A stretch of DNA of 64,000 bases from Nannobrachium achirus (GCA_963921795.1 OY997653.1:27938494-28002493); one strand, 5' to 3'; counted from the first letter of the stretch, positions 1 through 11,856 are shown. Program-made: numbers and translations. The notes: generated by a model from the sequence alone, not told the origin.

Positions 1-840
1 ACAATGGGTGTGTATGGGGAGGCGTCCTGCAGGAGGAGGGCCTGATAGCATTTACATCAAATATCTAAATATATTGAATCAAGTAAATTAAAAATCAAAC
101 CTTGGTTCGAAGTGAAGCGGTGAACTTTTATTCTATGTGTTCTAGAGCTATGAACTCTGTGATCTATACATTCTTCCAATTCTGAGTGAATGAATGATTT
201 TATCTGGAGGGCCGAATTGTCATGTGAAGCTTGACCAATCCTCAAAGTATGGTCTCATTGGACATTTTTAATCATCCAATCATCAGACCAGGACGGACGT
301 TACACACATATTCTGGACGTACGGGACAGATAAAACCTGTTCATTCTGGACTGAAATGACCATATATGGACATGAACGGGAGTTACGGGACACGCATGTA
401 CGGGACAGATAAAACCTGTTCATTCTGGACTGAAATGACCATATATGGACATGGGACACACAAAGCCACTCCTTGGAAGCGGCTTTCACCGCTTCAAAAA
501 CTGTTCAGGGTGTTCATAAAAGCCTGATTAGACGACCAAAAGTTTTTTTGAAAGTGGAATATCCCTTTAATGCGTTAATAAATCACGTTTCTATCTCTCA
601 CGCAGACAGACAGACAGACAGTATTGTCACTGGGAGGGTTCTCGTCCCCTGGTCCCCCTGACGCGCACAGAGGGCTCCTCTCTGGCATCTCACGGAGACG
701 GCGTCCACATCTGTCAGCCTGTCAGCTGTGGAGCAGAGCCAGCACTAAGCAGGCCTCGTTAGTGTGAGAGAGGCGGCGTTCACACGCACACAACGCACAC
801 ACTGCACAGTACATACTGCACATATAGTGTGTATGTTAGT
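1..840. other. No gene; short tandem duplication with CArG-like sites
   Basis: I see no coding sequence or recognisable transposon here. Positions 319-372 and 398-451 are a two-unit tandem repeat of period 79; each unit ends in CCATATATGG, which fits the CC(A/T)6GG consensus of serum response factor sites. That match is sequence-level only. A short (CAGA)n run lies near 604-620 and a CA-rich stretch near 783-810. Confidence 0.5.
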
Positions 841-848
841 ATATATAT

Positions 849-1108
849 ACTCGTTGTCGCGTGGAAACCTTGTACGTCCAAAACCGTTCGTTTTGCATTT
901 ATCATTTTAAAAAAGATTTAAACTAGTGAAAACAGCCGATCTACAAGCACACAACGCCTCGCACCGCGAGGCGTTGTGTGCTTGTAGATCTGCTGTTTTC
1001 ACTACTTTTGTGCGACGGCCGTGTCTGATGAAGCAGGGCTTTACTTTGTGAAAAAATGTACAAATTTGAAACTTGGAGATACGAGGTTTCTGCCCGACAG
1101 TGACGATT
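849..1108. mobile_element. Family A MITE (TA target), copy A1
   Basis: Non-autonomous DNA transposon, about 260 bp. Family A (ten copies here) has termini close to TATCGTCGTTGTCGGGTGG and its complement and probably duplicates TA, as Tc1/mariner-type elements do. A central hairpin at about 934-1003 has arms AGCCGATCTACAAGCACACA and complement around a GC loop. The flanks GTGAAAAC and GTTTTCAC extend the stem. The short open frames across it are shadows of the repeat. Confidence 0.8.
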
Positions 1109-1374
1109 TACTTTGTTGGCCGCAGAGCCCCAAAAAATGGAACGAAGGCCGACATTTTATTTTAATTTTTTTCCTAATGGCCGGCCTGGACAGGCCGGGA
1201 ATGAACCGGCCGTTCGGGAGTTGTCCCGCTTTTCCCAATGGCCAGCACGTCCCTGTTCACACGCACACACTGCACAGTACATGCACATAGTGTGTATGTT
1301 AGTATATACTCGTGTGCACACAGCATGCACATACTGCATCATATACACAATACATACAAACTGAAACTACTACT

Positions 1375-1781
1375 TAGGGATGGGATATGAACATTTCATA
1401 TCACGATTATTGCGACCAAAGAAATTGTGATTTATGATGTTATCGCGATAATCATCCATTATCCTGGGGCGGAAAATTTGCCAAAAAATAGCCGATCTAC
1501 GAGCTCACAATGCGTCGCAACGCGATGCGTTGTGAGCTTGTAGATCGGCTATTTTTTGACAAAGAGATTTGGTAGAGAGTGAAAAAAAAGACGCATATTA
1601 TAAGTACATTTTACCAATAGAGGGTTTAAGTGGTACCGGATATGCAGCTCGGCAAATAAAAGGTGAATTGATCCCAGTGCATGACGGAGGACGATTTCAC
1701 GATAAATTGTACCTCCACGATGCGATTATCGTGAGTGTTTTTTTATCACAGCGATAATATCGCTTATCGGTCCCATCCCTA
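1375..1781. mobile_element. Family E hAT-like MITE, copy E1
   Basis: The termini are TAGGGATGGGA and TCCCATCCCTA, flanked by a perfect 8-bp duplication CTACTACT (1367-1374 and 1782-1789). Eight-bp TSDs and TAGGG-type ends are typical of hAT elements. The subterminal sequence is rich in ATCGCGAT/CGATA palindromes. The hairpin module lies at about 1487-1556 and its stem extends into GCCAAAAAA/TTTTTTG. There is no coding capacity. Confidence 0.85.
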
Positions 1782-1860
1782 CTACTACTACAAAAAACAC
1801 TCACACAGACTATTATGGTGAGGAGGAGCTGGCAGGGTTTCCTGGAATTCCCCAGTTACT

Positions 1861-2430
1861 GAGTGGAGAGGGGCGGGAGAGGAGAGGAGAGGAGAGGAGA
1901 GGAGAGAAGAGAGGTGCATCAACGGACGTGAAACACAAGAGGACCCCATCTGGCGTGCAAATCCTTTGCATCCTCGTGTGTCTGGGGGTGTGCATACGGC
2001 CACATCATCATCCGCGAGCGCGTTATAATGACGGCGTAATTACCTCACCGTTGGCCCGACCCACACGCCGCCGTTGCTCACGGGTGGGTGGCGAGAGAGA
2101 GAGCCCCCCCCGCTCTCCCTCCATCTCACCATCCATCACGGTAACAAGGGAGTGCCCCAACAGACGGAGGGGGAGTTAAATGTATGCCCTCCCCCCCTCC
2201 CTCCCTCCCCTTCCCCCTGTTTTTGTGGGTGAGTTCCAGATGCAAAGGGGGGAGAGGGGAGAGGGGAGGGGGGGTGGGTGGGCACAGCCAGAGGACAGCC
2301 AACTCGCTGTGACTGTTTGTGTTACGCAACGCTGGAAGTGTGTGTAAGCCCCCCCGGCATCGCTATATCGCCATTGGACAAGGCCAGTGGGAGTGGGGCA
2401 GGGCAGGGGGGGGGGGGGGGTTAGTCTTGG
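1861..2430. other. Purine/pyrimidine-biased low-complexity DNA, no gene
   Basis: The stretch holds a (GGAGA)n run near 1869-1905, C-rich and G-rich blocks near 2190-2280, and a G homopolymer near 2408-2420. The open frames here are compositionally biased (Pro/Leu-rich) and resemble no known protein. Confidence 0.5.
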
Positions 2431-2490
2431 CTTTAGGAGTCGCAGGAAAAGCCATGGCTGTGTTGGCACCTCGCCCCGCCTGCGGTGACG

Positions 2491-2585
2491 CTCAGGCACG
2501 TGCACACATAGACATCAAAGGGGGCTTGAGCACCTGCCCTTTTAACTGTCTATAAAAAGTGCCCTCTCCACGAATGCAGTTTCTA
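2491..2585 (-). mobile_element. Family G hAT-like terminal fragment
   Basis: The segment begins CAGGCACGTGCACACA and is the reverse complement of the 3' end of the G elements at 34.0, 35.9 and 49.8 kb (CATAGACATCAAAGGGGG, AAAGTGCCCTCTCC). Only this end is present, so it is a truncated relic. Confidence 0.7.
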
Positions 2586-2598
2586 CCTGCATTAAGTA

Positions 2599-2816
2599 TG
2601 ACATCATTTTGTAGGAAGAGGAGAATTTCTGCCCCCAGTTTCCGTGAATCTTTTTACTATTTTTACTATTTACACATTTTTCTTCTCTTTGTTGTTGAAA
2701 GGAAAGTGTTAGAATTATACTTTAGTCGTTATTTTTTAGTCGTTGTTTTTTGAAATAGCGAGGGACAGAAAATGCTCTGGGGGCAGATTCTCCTCTGCCT
2801 ACAAAATGATGTCACG
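2599..2816. repeat. Inverted repeat, ~45-bp arms
   Basis: Positions 2599-2644 (ATGACATCATTTTGTAGG...) and 2773-2816 (...CCTACAAAATGATGTCA) are reverse complements around a ~130-bp AT-rich spacer. It is probably the termini of a small MITE next to the G-family relic. I could not define a target duplication. Confidence 0.6.
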
Positions 2817-3311
2817 GCTTAAAAGCCCCATTGTGTGTTATAGGTATAAGTGTGCCAAAATGCTTAGTCTTCTATGCATTTCGGTCGTTTTAGGCGGTTT
2901 GTCCCCCCCGCCCACTCCGCTTCGCGGCATGGGTTGGAGGTGACACCCCTATTATTTCGTCCTGCCCCACCTAGTGCTAAAGGCTAGAGCGGGCTCTGCT
3001 ACATTCCCAGATTGAATGTACTATATCAAGATGAATACCCACGCAAATGATACAGGATATAGAGTAATTAATCAGTCACTAATGATGACTGGATGGAGAC
3101 CCGCCCACGCAGTATACCCAGGTGGTGTCACACTGAGTGGAGACACTTCAGTGAGTCACTTGCTGCTCATGGAGTGAACATATAAGTAATTCAGAAGGGA
3201 CTTTGAATGCTGGATTATTATTATTGCATATACCTCTGCTCTAGTGATCACTTGCTCCAAAGATAGAGGTTAGAGAGGTTTCTCCACAGCAGATCGTGTG
3301 CAGATTGTGTG

Positions 3312-3317
<6 letters not shown>

Positions 3318-3395
<78 letters not shown>
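3318..3395. repeat. (TG)n microsatellite
   Basis: About 78 bp of nearly pure TG, abutting the family E element that starts at 3396. Confidence 0.98.
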
Positions 3396-3397
<2 letters not shown>

Positions 3398-3550
3398 GGG
3401 ATGGGATGATATGAAAATGTCACATCACGATTATTGTGACGAAATAGATTGCGATTTACGATATTATCACGATAATCAAAATCCATTATCCTGGGGCGGA
3501 ACATTTGCCAAAAAAATTGCAGATCTACAAGCTCACAACGTGTAATTTTC
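3396..3550. mobile_element. Family E hAT-like MITE, truncated copy E2
   Basis: It starts TAGGGATGGGA directly at the end of a TG repeat and matches E1/E3 through the first arm of the hairpin (to about 3540). The second half is missing or highly diverged. AT-rich sequence with no recognisable gene follows to about 4350. Confidence 0.75.
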
Positions 3551-3599
3551 AACGACAAAAAACACTATTAAATTAAGTCAATCGCAATTATTTGAGTGA

Positions 3600-4799
3600 C
3601 AATTAATCGTCATGTAAAATGTCATAATCTTGACAGCCCCATACCTCCACCTCGATAAGTCTGACCCTGCCTCCATTCCAGCAAAGGAAAACACAGCAGG
3701 TGATAGTTGTTTAATGCATGATAAAACATGCAGCCGCGGGTTTTTCCTCTTTATGGGTGCAGCGTTGCACCTCATCATTTTATATGGGTCAAATATTTCA
3801 TTGAATATAAAAAATGCGTTTGGTGGCGGGTGCTTGATTAGCAAACAGTACATTTATCTTTTTCTTTTGTCATTTGTGAGGGGATACTTGGCAAGGCGCA
3901 TGGGTGGGGTGGCACAAGTTGCAAATGGCTTAGAGAGTTATTATTTTATTTATCCTTTTGTCATTTTTATCCCACGATTTCGTAACCCATTTCTCACCCC
4001 GTTTTTTCACCCAGTGCCTAAAGCTGTAATCCTGGGCACTATATACTCTCCCTCTGCCAACCTGGGGAGGGTCCCGAACTGAGCTCATGCTTCCTTCAAA
4101 GCATGAGGAGTGAGCACAGCAGGCCGCTTATTATCACCTGACAGGGGGTAGAAGAACACATTATTCCAACCAGTTCCTTTCCCCTCCATCAGGCACCCCG
4201 GTTGACCAGGGGGAGGCAGTATAGAGACCAGGATTACTGCATGTTTTTTTGTGAGGGTACCTATACCCTAGAGGACACAGGGAGAACATGCCCTCTCCTC
4301 AAAGAAAGGCCCCTTTGCCAACCCCACCTATTATAGGGTATGGGCTTATAGAGAGTTATGTTTGTCTACCACCCCAACCAAACAATCACAGTAGAGTGGG
4401 TGTGTCCAGAGTGTAACAAGTGTGTAACATTTCAATAATGCACGTGCACGATAATCCATGGATGCCCTTCTCCAGAACTCCTTAAAACGTATATTTTGGT
4501 GTGTCTGAACTCTGAATTTGAAGAGCGGAAACCGAGCTAACGGGAGAGAGTGAGAAAGGGCAGGCAACTTACCATCTCCGAATGAAAGACAGCCACTTAA
4601 TTCACAACTGTCGGGACACTGGGACCCCCCCCCCCCCCCCCTATAGAGACAATAATTAGGAAAGAACACATTTCTAGACAGCATGGACCAAAGAGAGTAA
4701 GGTCTGCCACAGCATGGGCAGGAGGTTGTAATGTACATATAATGTGAAGTGACACGCTGTGTATGGACAACTCTGTTCATCCAGGGAGAGAGCGAGCGA

Positions 4800-4800
<1 letters not shown>
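3600..4800. other. No recognisable gene
   Basis: A 150-codon plus frame at 3630-4082 and a 144-codon minus frame at 4346-4780 show no domain or family resemblance. I regard both as chance frames. A C homopolymer sits at about 4625-4640. I see no repeat termini. Confidence 0.5.
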
Positions 4801-4873
<73 letters not shown>

Positions 4874-4900
4874 GTGTGAGTGTGTGTGAGAGAGAGAGAG

Positions 4901-4952
<52 letters not shown>

Positions 4953-5067
4953 TGTAGAGCAGAAGAGAGAGCTGACATGCGTTGGGGGGGGGAGCAAACG
5001 TGACGTGACACGAAGTGTTGGGAGAGAGAAAGAGTGAATGAGTGAGATGGAGAGAACACCCGAGCAA

Positions 5068-5132
<65 letters not shown>
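4801..5132. repeat. Compound (TG)n / (GA)n microsatellites
   Basis: The order is (TG)n at 4802-4870, (GA)n at 4889-4946, a unique 120-bp spacer, then (GA)n at 5070-5132. Long Ser-Leu and Cys-Val frames read through it are artefacts of the repeat. Confidence 0.97.
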
Positions 5133-5133
<1 letters not shown>

Positions 5134-6528
5134 AGGGGTGTCGCACCAAATTCTGGGCCCTGGGTACAAGGATTCACTGTGGGCCCCCCATGAATGTTCT
5201 TCATAAGGGGAGGGGTTTTAACCCATTTAGACTAGGAACGCATTATTACGCATTATTTTGTGCTTTAAAGCTATACTGTGTAAGTTGCTAAACTAGTGGT
5301 CAGTAGCGGTATTGCTTTTTTCGGCCGTTTTTCGCCCTGTGTAAGTTGCTAAACTAGTGGTTAGTAGCGGTATTGTTTTTTTCTGCCGTTTTTCGCCCGG
5401 TGTCGCCGCGGACCACCGGAGCGGGGCCGCAAACCACCGCCGCAAACCACCGCGACCGATGCGAATCCGTAGAGGGGTAGAGCGTAATTTTCTGACCAGG
5501 ATTTGGGGAGTAAGAGGCAAGAATCCTTCACCATCGTAAACACTGTTGCTGAGGTAGGCTACTTCCTGAAGAGAGCTGTGATTGGCCGGTAGTGTATCAT
5601 GTGTGTATGATCCGCGATGTGATTGGCCAACGTATACACAACGTATACAGATGATGCAGATGACGTAATTTTGCCGCAAAATCCGGACCCCAGCCAGGAT
5701 CATAGAAAACATATTTACAGAAGGCTTTAGGGGCTGAAATTAACGGAGTGGGTGTTCTAAAACTTTAGCGATTTAATAGTTAGGACAACTTTAAGATTTG
5801 TTTTGTAAAAAAAGTTACATAGTATAACTTTAACTATTGAAAAATAGCAGATATACAAGCTCACAGCGTGGCACTCGGTGCGAGCTTGTAGATCTGCTAT
5901 TTTTTTTAAATCCTGAAAAAACTTCTGCAAGTCTTTGAATATTTCAAATCCTTAAAAGGTTTTTTGGAAAAAACCTTTTTCTATGTCAGTGGTGCTCAAA
6001 CCTTTTCATGTGAAGGTCCCCCAAAATATGTATTTGGCCACGGACCCCCCCATCTCAAAATATTTAGTTCCAGGGACCCCCCCAGAAGCAAAATTTGAGT
6101 TACAAACGTTCACTTAAAAAAACACATATATTCAAAGATTTGCACACATTTTCACGACTTTTCAAAATCAGCAGATCTCGCTTGTAGATCTGCAATTTTT
6201 CAATAGCTAAAGTATAAAATAATTAAGGCCCCTCCACCTTGGGCCCTAGTAACTCAGTCCCACTCCCCCTCCCACGGACCCCCCATCTCAAAATATTTAG
6301 TTCCAGGGACCCCCCCAAAAGCAAAATTTTAGTTACAAATGTTCACTTAAAAAACATATATTCAAAGATTTGCACACATTTTCACGACTTTTCAAAATCA
6401 GCAGATCTCGCTTGTAGATCTGCAATTTTTCAATAGCTAAAGTATAAAATAATTAAGGCCCCTCCACCTTGGGCCCTGTTAACTCAGTCCCACTCCCACT
6501 CCCCCCCCCCCCCCCCCCGTGACGCCCC

Positions 6529-6530
<2 letters not shown>
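5133..6530 (-). mobile_element. Family B hAT-like element B1, with nested C1 and a tandem duplication
   Basis: The ends CAGGGGTGTCGCACC and GTGACGCCCCTG match family B, which resembles hAT non-autonomous elements. B1 lies in a (GA)n array on both sides, so its target duplication cannot be read. Relative to other copies it carries a TTAA-target insertion (5269-5829). It also has a direct duplication of about 234 bp (6039-6272 repeated from 6273). Hairpin modules lie at 5839-5906 and, shortened, at about 6168-6200 and 6402-6435. Confidence 0.85.
5269..5829. mobile_element. Family C TTAA-target MITE, copy C1 (nested in B1)
   Basis: It is flanked by TTAA at 5265-5268 and 5830-5833; the undisturbed B sequence elsewhere reads GCTTTAACTATTG at this spot. 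The termini AGCTATACTGTGTAA and complement are similar but imperfect. A 66-bp segment near the left end is tandemly repeated (5274-5339, then 5340 on). TTAA duplication suggests a piggyBac-type or similar transposase; there is no ORF to confirm this. Confidence 0.8.

Positions 6531-6611
<81 letters not shown>
6531..6611. repeat. (GA)n microsatellite
   Basis: About 80 bp of near-pure GA immediately following the B1 terminus, with further GA-rich sequence to 6660. A (CT)n run lies at about 6779-6818. Confidence 0.97.
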
Positions 6612-6616
<5 letters not shown>

Positions 6617-7168
6617 CTCAGACAGAGAGAGAGAGGAGAGGGAAAGAGAAGCGTTGTTCAAGCAGCATTCTGATGAGTGCAGGAACTCTGCTGGCTCCTG
6701 CCACCATTACAGCGCAGCGCTGTTACATCGCCCCGGGGACTTTGGAATCAAACCCATTACATCTGATACCGGGCTCCTCTCTCTCCCTCTCTCTCTCTCT
6801 CTCCCTCTCTCTCTCTCTGTTCAGAATTAATGCAATGTGTGGACTCGCCTCTCCTCTAAAGCCGGCCAGTGTCGCATAGCATCGCTGCGCAAAGAGAGAG
6901 AGAGAGAGAGAGAGCTGCACCATGAGGAAAAAAAAGAGGACAGGGGAGGAGGCGAGCAAAGGGCCAGGGACTCTCAGCGGCGTAGTGGTGGAGGAGGGAT
7001 AGAAGGAGGGCTCGCTGCCTGCCTGCCGCCCAAGGGGACACTTCATATTTTTCATTCAGATTGTTTTATTAAGTCTAGGGCTGGCTATAATGATTCATAT
7101 ATGATTTACATACGCTGTAATATCTATGTACAGTATGTATATATGCATGTGTGTGTATTTGTACAGTA

Positions 7169-7299
<131 letters not shown>

Positions 7300-7686
7300 T
7301 ATCATATATTTTAGTGGAGCCACTAATCAAATTCATCAAATTCATTTATTCAACCGATTATGAAAAATATTCGATTATAGATTTTGATAAAAGACTATAA
7401 AGGTGTGTGGAATGCCTTGATCGGGGGAATTGGGACCCTAGGAATCCGCTGTTGGGCTGTATTTTTATTTTTTTACTTTGTTTACATCCTAGTCTGACTA
7501 GAATGTAAACAAAGTGTCGGTCTGACAATGGCCAAAATGATTATTTTATCATTATTTTACGCTTTTTGTGGTCATTCTTGAATAGAAACACATATTATGA
7601 AGGTTATCTTTTTATAAAATATTTTCGAAACATTATTTTTATTTTAGCATCCGTTTTTCAAGAAAAAGTTGACTATAGCTCCTTTA

Positions 7687-7918
7687 AGTACCAGCTTTCA
7701 TGCCTTAACTTAAAGGCCTGTCCATACACTGTCTCCAACCACAATTTTTCATCTGAGAGTTCCGACTTTCCGATGTGCAGCTTTTCCGAACTCTAATTCG
7801 GGGTAATGCTTTTCAGAAGATGCAAGTGACGTTGAACCTGAATTTTACGACGAAAGGTTTGGTGGTCAGAGACAGTATGGACAGGGCTTTAAGTTAAGGC
7901 ATAAGAGCTGGTACCCCA
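7687..7918. mobile_element. Family O MITE (GTACCAGCT termini)
   Basis: The ends are near-perfect inverted repeats (GTACCAGCT...CCTTAACTTAAAGGCCTGT and complement near 7890-7912). A second diverged copy lies at about 26918-27142. The interior carries smaller inverted repeats and no ORF. Confidence 0.75.
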
Positions 7919-8330
7919 CAAGGCTGGTTGGTTTAGTAATGAAAAGTGATGAGTCATCACTTTTCACACTTTTGTGGGGGCCGTTTTAGCAAGGAATGTT
8001 TTTCGTGCAAAACAAATGCAATGGATTCAGAATCATGAAAAACCCCTAGCTTGATCCCTCATGATATATGTTACTTAAAGCAAATTAATGTTAATAATGT
8101 TTTCGTGTATAGTAACGTTAATGGGACACCGACTCTAGTGGCTGATAACATCAATTTAGCTGTGTCTCAAAAATATAATCCACCGATATAGAGCTTTTCA
8201 AAAATGCATGGTAACCTTTGACACCTTTCGGAGACCGTACATCTCGTATGGCCCATGGACTACAAGTAGAAGTCTATAATTCTAAATTTACTTGAGTAAA
8301 AGTAGAAAAGTATTGGTACCGTGGTGCCAT
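7919..8330 (+). mobile_element. Half copy of the GTGATGAGTCATCAC palindrome family (P0)
   Basis: It begins near the palindrome centre GTGATGAGTCATCAC. It then matches the right arm of the palindrome at 38.65-39.29 kb, including its outer boundary near 8250 (CTCGTATGGCCCATGGACT). The left arm is replaced by the family O MITE. A short stretch resembling the F family (TACTTGAGTAAAAGTAG) follows to about 8330. Confidence 0.7.
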
Positions 8331-8452
8331 CCCTCGATTTGGCCACTGTGGGGTCACCACAGTGACTCACACTATCTAGACCCCTCACTATCTAGACTCT
8401 ACCCTTACCTGTACCCCTTGTGTTCTTGGTCCCATCCTATTTTACAGTACAA

Positions 8453-8866
8453 TTTAAGACATAATAAGACATAATAAGACAGAAAAAAGCCATAATAAGA
8501 AATAATGTGTTGGTAATTAGAACTAATATTATTTTATTAGATAAAAACAAAGACAGAATAGTAGAAAGAGCGAATACATTATCTGGCAGCGGCAGGTACC
8601 GCCGCACGACCGGTCTGTGCGGCGACCGCCGGTCCTACTGGCGGGACTGCTGGTCCTATCGCCGGCGATGCAGTGCGACTGCTGGTCGTGCGGCAGTGTC
8701 TGCCGCTGCAGTTCTGCGGCAGGTGCCGGTGCCAGAGAATGTATTCGCTCTTTCTACTATTCTGTCTTTGTTTCTGTCTAATAAATATATTAGCTCTAAT
8801 TACCAACACATTATTTCTTATTATGGCTTTATTCTGTCGTATTATGTCTTATTGTGTCTTAAACTG
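8453..8866. mobile_element. 414-bp palindrome with a GC-rich core
   Basis: The outer arms (8453-8575 and about 8745-8866) are near-perfect inverted repeats, AT-rich, with repeated AAGACATAAT units. The inner 170 bp are strongly GC-rich and made of imperfect GCTGGTC / GCGGCAG-type units that are themselves partly inverted. I see no flanking duplication. It could be a fold-back MITE. Confidence 0.75.
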
Positions 8867-8921
8867 CTGTTACACCCGAGTCCTCCCACCCCAGGCCTCA
8901 AAAAAGGTTTATCTTATCTTA

Positions 8922-11342
8922 TATATGGGTGGGTGACGTGACGTAACGTTTTCGCTGTCCTCGGTGTCAAACATGTATAAATAAAAAATATATTTGTCAA
9001 AAACCTTCTGAATATTGTGCAGGACATTAAGCTTTATGTGAACTTACTCAAGATTAAAACATTTCATTCCTCATTTCTTCAGAATCTTCAACCAAACATG
9101 GCAAAACTCATATGGTGTGACTGTCCTGACCTTGTTTCTCAAAGTGGGAACTTGAATAAAACTAAGAAAAAGAATTGCTAAAAATCATTTGAAAATGAAT
9201 TTAGGCAAAAAAAAAATGTCTATTTTGAGCCTATATCTTTTCAAAGTAAAAGCATAATGTTTTCAGTCATTTCTGATCAAAAACATTTTGTCCCCCAACC
9301 CAAAATCATTTGGTGTGACACTAGTTTGGAAAAATTAAACAGGCAATTATTTGGACACCTATTGGCTAGAGAGGTCCTTCTTCTGTAAGGCTATTCAGCA
9401 CTCCCAGCACAACTGCAAGACAGGTGTCTGAGGTGAGTTATGATTTTAACATTTTCATGAAATGCCATCTTGTTGAAACGTTGACAAACTCACCATTCTG
9501 GATGTCTTTTGGTGTGACACCTTTTCTTTAAAAAAAGCTTAGGTTATTTGAAGTTTTGGTCATATTTCCATGTAGATCTAGGCTGCTTTGTTATAGCTAG
9601 CATGCTGTTAGCATGCTAATGTGTACATAGTAGCCTCAAGGTAAACCTAAATGGAGAAAACAGTAATATGGTGTGACACTTAATCATATGGTGTGACATG
9701 TCTGCTTGTCACACCATATGACTTGACTGTCACACCATATGATTTATACTGTATTTAACTACAGATATAACAACAAATAACAAAGTTCCATGTTTCTTTT
9801 GTACATTTAAACATTTGTTTTAAACATTTTTACATAAAATGTAATTTAGCTTCATTCAGTGATACTTCAAATTCATCAGACAGAGCAGAAACCCCTTCAC
9901 AGAAACCTTAACATATTGTTTCAATCTAAACAATATTTTCTCTTTGTCTTAAACTATACATTGCATTTTCTTTTGTCAGCTGGAAAATGACAAGTGCTGA
10001 GAGAACGAGAAAGTACAGGGAGAAACTAAACAATGACCCAGCAAGGAGAGAGGAGCCAAAGGGGCGAGACTGCATTTTCTACGAAGAGCAGGAGGTTGTC
10101 TGTGGCATAGCAGAACCGCAACAAGGCAGCCGGTTTGCTACCCTCACCAAATACGACTGGCTGATGTACAATACAGTCTAAATGTATAATCTAATCTGAT
10201 CTAATACTTTTGTACTTTCACTCACTGGACTGGACAGTGGACAGTGTTAAGGTAGGACCCGAGACAAAACTAGCGAAAATAGCTGATCTACAAGCTCTCA
10301 ACACGTTGTGCTGCGAGAGCTTGTAGATCAGCTATTTTCGGAGTTGCGCAACCCAGCACTCTTTAGCTAGTGGAGATGTGGTGTAATGTCATGATTCCTA
10401 ATTACATTTGTTCAACACAAAATGCTGTGTTCAAGTTCAGGAGACTTCGGAAAAAAGCAATTTACCTGAATGCTGAGTTCTGTTTCCACTAATTGGTGTT
10501 AATAAAATGTTGCCTTCAATGCCTTGGCTCCAAGTGTGGCTATGCGCCTTATTGTCCCTTTAGGATCCTTCTGCCGTGGGCCGGCAGAAGACTTAGGTGT
10601 GCGTAGCATTCCTGTGCACATCCTCATCATCCATCTACTACTACAATTCTTTCTTATCCCATGTTAAAGCCCTACAATAATATCCTGTTCAGAAATATTA
10701 AGGCCATGTTATCCTGGGTAATTGTTTAATCAATCAGTAGTTCAGTTCAGTACTCACTAATAGGTTTGCTTTGACACATGAAGATATGATCATACGGTGT
10801 GACACTAAATCATTTGGTGTGACATTCCAAATAGTGAGAAATCATACCTTTATTAATGATTAAACCAAAAAAATGTTTATGGATTACATAGAGAATATTA
10901 TCAGGAAGAGTCACAAATATTTGTGTAATTTTAGAGAAAGTTTTGACAGAATACATTTAAAATATGTTGTAAGATCATGAACATGGGCCTCACACAGAGT
11001 GTCGATTATGAAAAAAATATACAGATATAATTAATTTTCAAAAAACTATAGTGGATCACTGATTAGTTATGATAAAGGACTTTGATAAAGTGAGTAACTT
11101 AAGAAAGATGTACTCCATTTTCATTTTATGAACAATTATTTTCATGTCACACCATATGACGATTTTAGGCACAAGTACAACAAACTGCTGAATAAAGTCT
11201 GATTCCAATAAAATATCTAAAAACAAAATGTATTTCCATAAGGTTGAGAGTGAGTAGAACAAAAGTAAATAACTTTTATGCCTGCAATTTAAAGTTTTTT
11301 TAAAAACACATTTTTTGGGGCGTCACGTCACTGACCCATATA
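8922..11342. mobile_element. 2.4-kb DNA transposon with dispersed CATATGGTGTGACA motif
   Basis: The terminal inverted repeats are TATATGGGTGGGTGACGTG (8922 on) and the complement of TATATGGGTCAGTGACGTG (to 11342). Inside, about ten copies of a 12-14-bp motif close to CATATGGTGTGACA occur in both orientations: near 9109, 9307, 9507, 9666, 9685, 9707, 9729, 10790, 10811 and 11145. Subterminal motif clusters are commonly transposase-binding sites. An exon-like ORF (9987-10181), a poly(A) signal (about 10500) and a hairpin module (about 10272-10344) lie inside. Confidence 0.75.
9987..10181 (+). CDS. Exon-like ORF, internally deleted transposon protein
   Basis: The ORF has 64 codons. The N-terminal part SAERTRKYREKLNNDPARR is a basic heptad-like segment. 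From memory it resembles the AERxRxYRxxxxxDPxRR start of proteins encoded by some fish transposons; I could not search this. Its C-terminal half (Asp, Tyr, Val-Cys, Glu-Pro, Lys-Tyr-Asp-Trp) looks like a chain end. A pyrimidine tract and splice-acceptor-like TTTTGTCAG lie just upstream (9971-9979), and AATAAA lies about 320 bp downstream. I infer a deletion derivative joining first and last portions of a longer protein. The start at 9987 is the first Met after the acceptor. Confidence 0.45.
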   Translation: MTSAERTRKYREKLNNDPARREEPKGRDCIFYEEQEVVCGIAEPQQGSRFATLTKYDWLMYNTV

Positions 11343-11389
11343 CACACACATACATACACTTGGATTTACACGTGGGCCTACAGTAGTAG

Positions 11390-11750
11390 GCTAGTACATT
11401 TGCATAATTAACAGACTGGCATTTGAAAAGCAGAATGTCAGCACAAACAACCGCGGACACCAAACCACCCCGGGTCATTTTTTCCCCCAGCCGTGTAATT
11501 GGCTCCTAATGCAGGAGGAGTTAAACATACAGATTTTCTGCCCTTAAAGCAAAAAATCTCCTCCCGCTAATGGGCAACGCGCTCGCCGAGTCCTCCTGGT
11601 GATTACCGGTCAGCCCCGACTTCTGGATGTTTAGGGAAGCGCTCCGTCTAAATTATGGATCACATCAACATCTATTCCCGCCTCTTGAAGAGCGTAGGGG
11701 ACTGTAGGGGTCACTTCTCCTCCCCTATTCTGAGGAGAACTTTAGCCAAA
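11390..11750. other. Single-copy sequence, no gene
   Basis: This is balanced-composition DNA with no repeat homology elsewhere in the window, between the 2.4-kb transposon and a half hairpin (GCCAAAAATAGCAGATCTAC at about 11743). It contains homeodomain-like TAATTGG/TAAT strings. It is a candidate conserved non-coding element, from texture alone. Confidence 0.3.
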
Positions 11751-11850
11751 AATAGCAGATCTACAATTACTCAATTAGAGAATGTAGATTTCTTTTTTAA
11801 TTTTGATCAATGCTTGCCTGTTATCTCTCTCATCCCATATCAAATGGGAT

Positions 11851-11856
11851 GAGATT

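Noticed and set aside
934-1003. CRISPR-like array or microRNA gene suggested by repeated hairpins
   Set aside because: Copies are scattered in transposons rather than in a regular repeat-spacer array, and the perfect GC-capped stems look like inverted repeats rather than a microRNA precursor. Small-RNA production remains possible but untested.
3630-4082. A 150-codon ORF as a possible gene
   Set aside because: No recognisable domain, biased toward Phe/Leu/Ile in AT-rich DNA, and overlapped by an open frame on the other strand.
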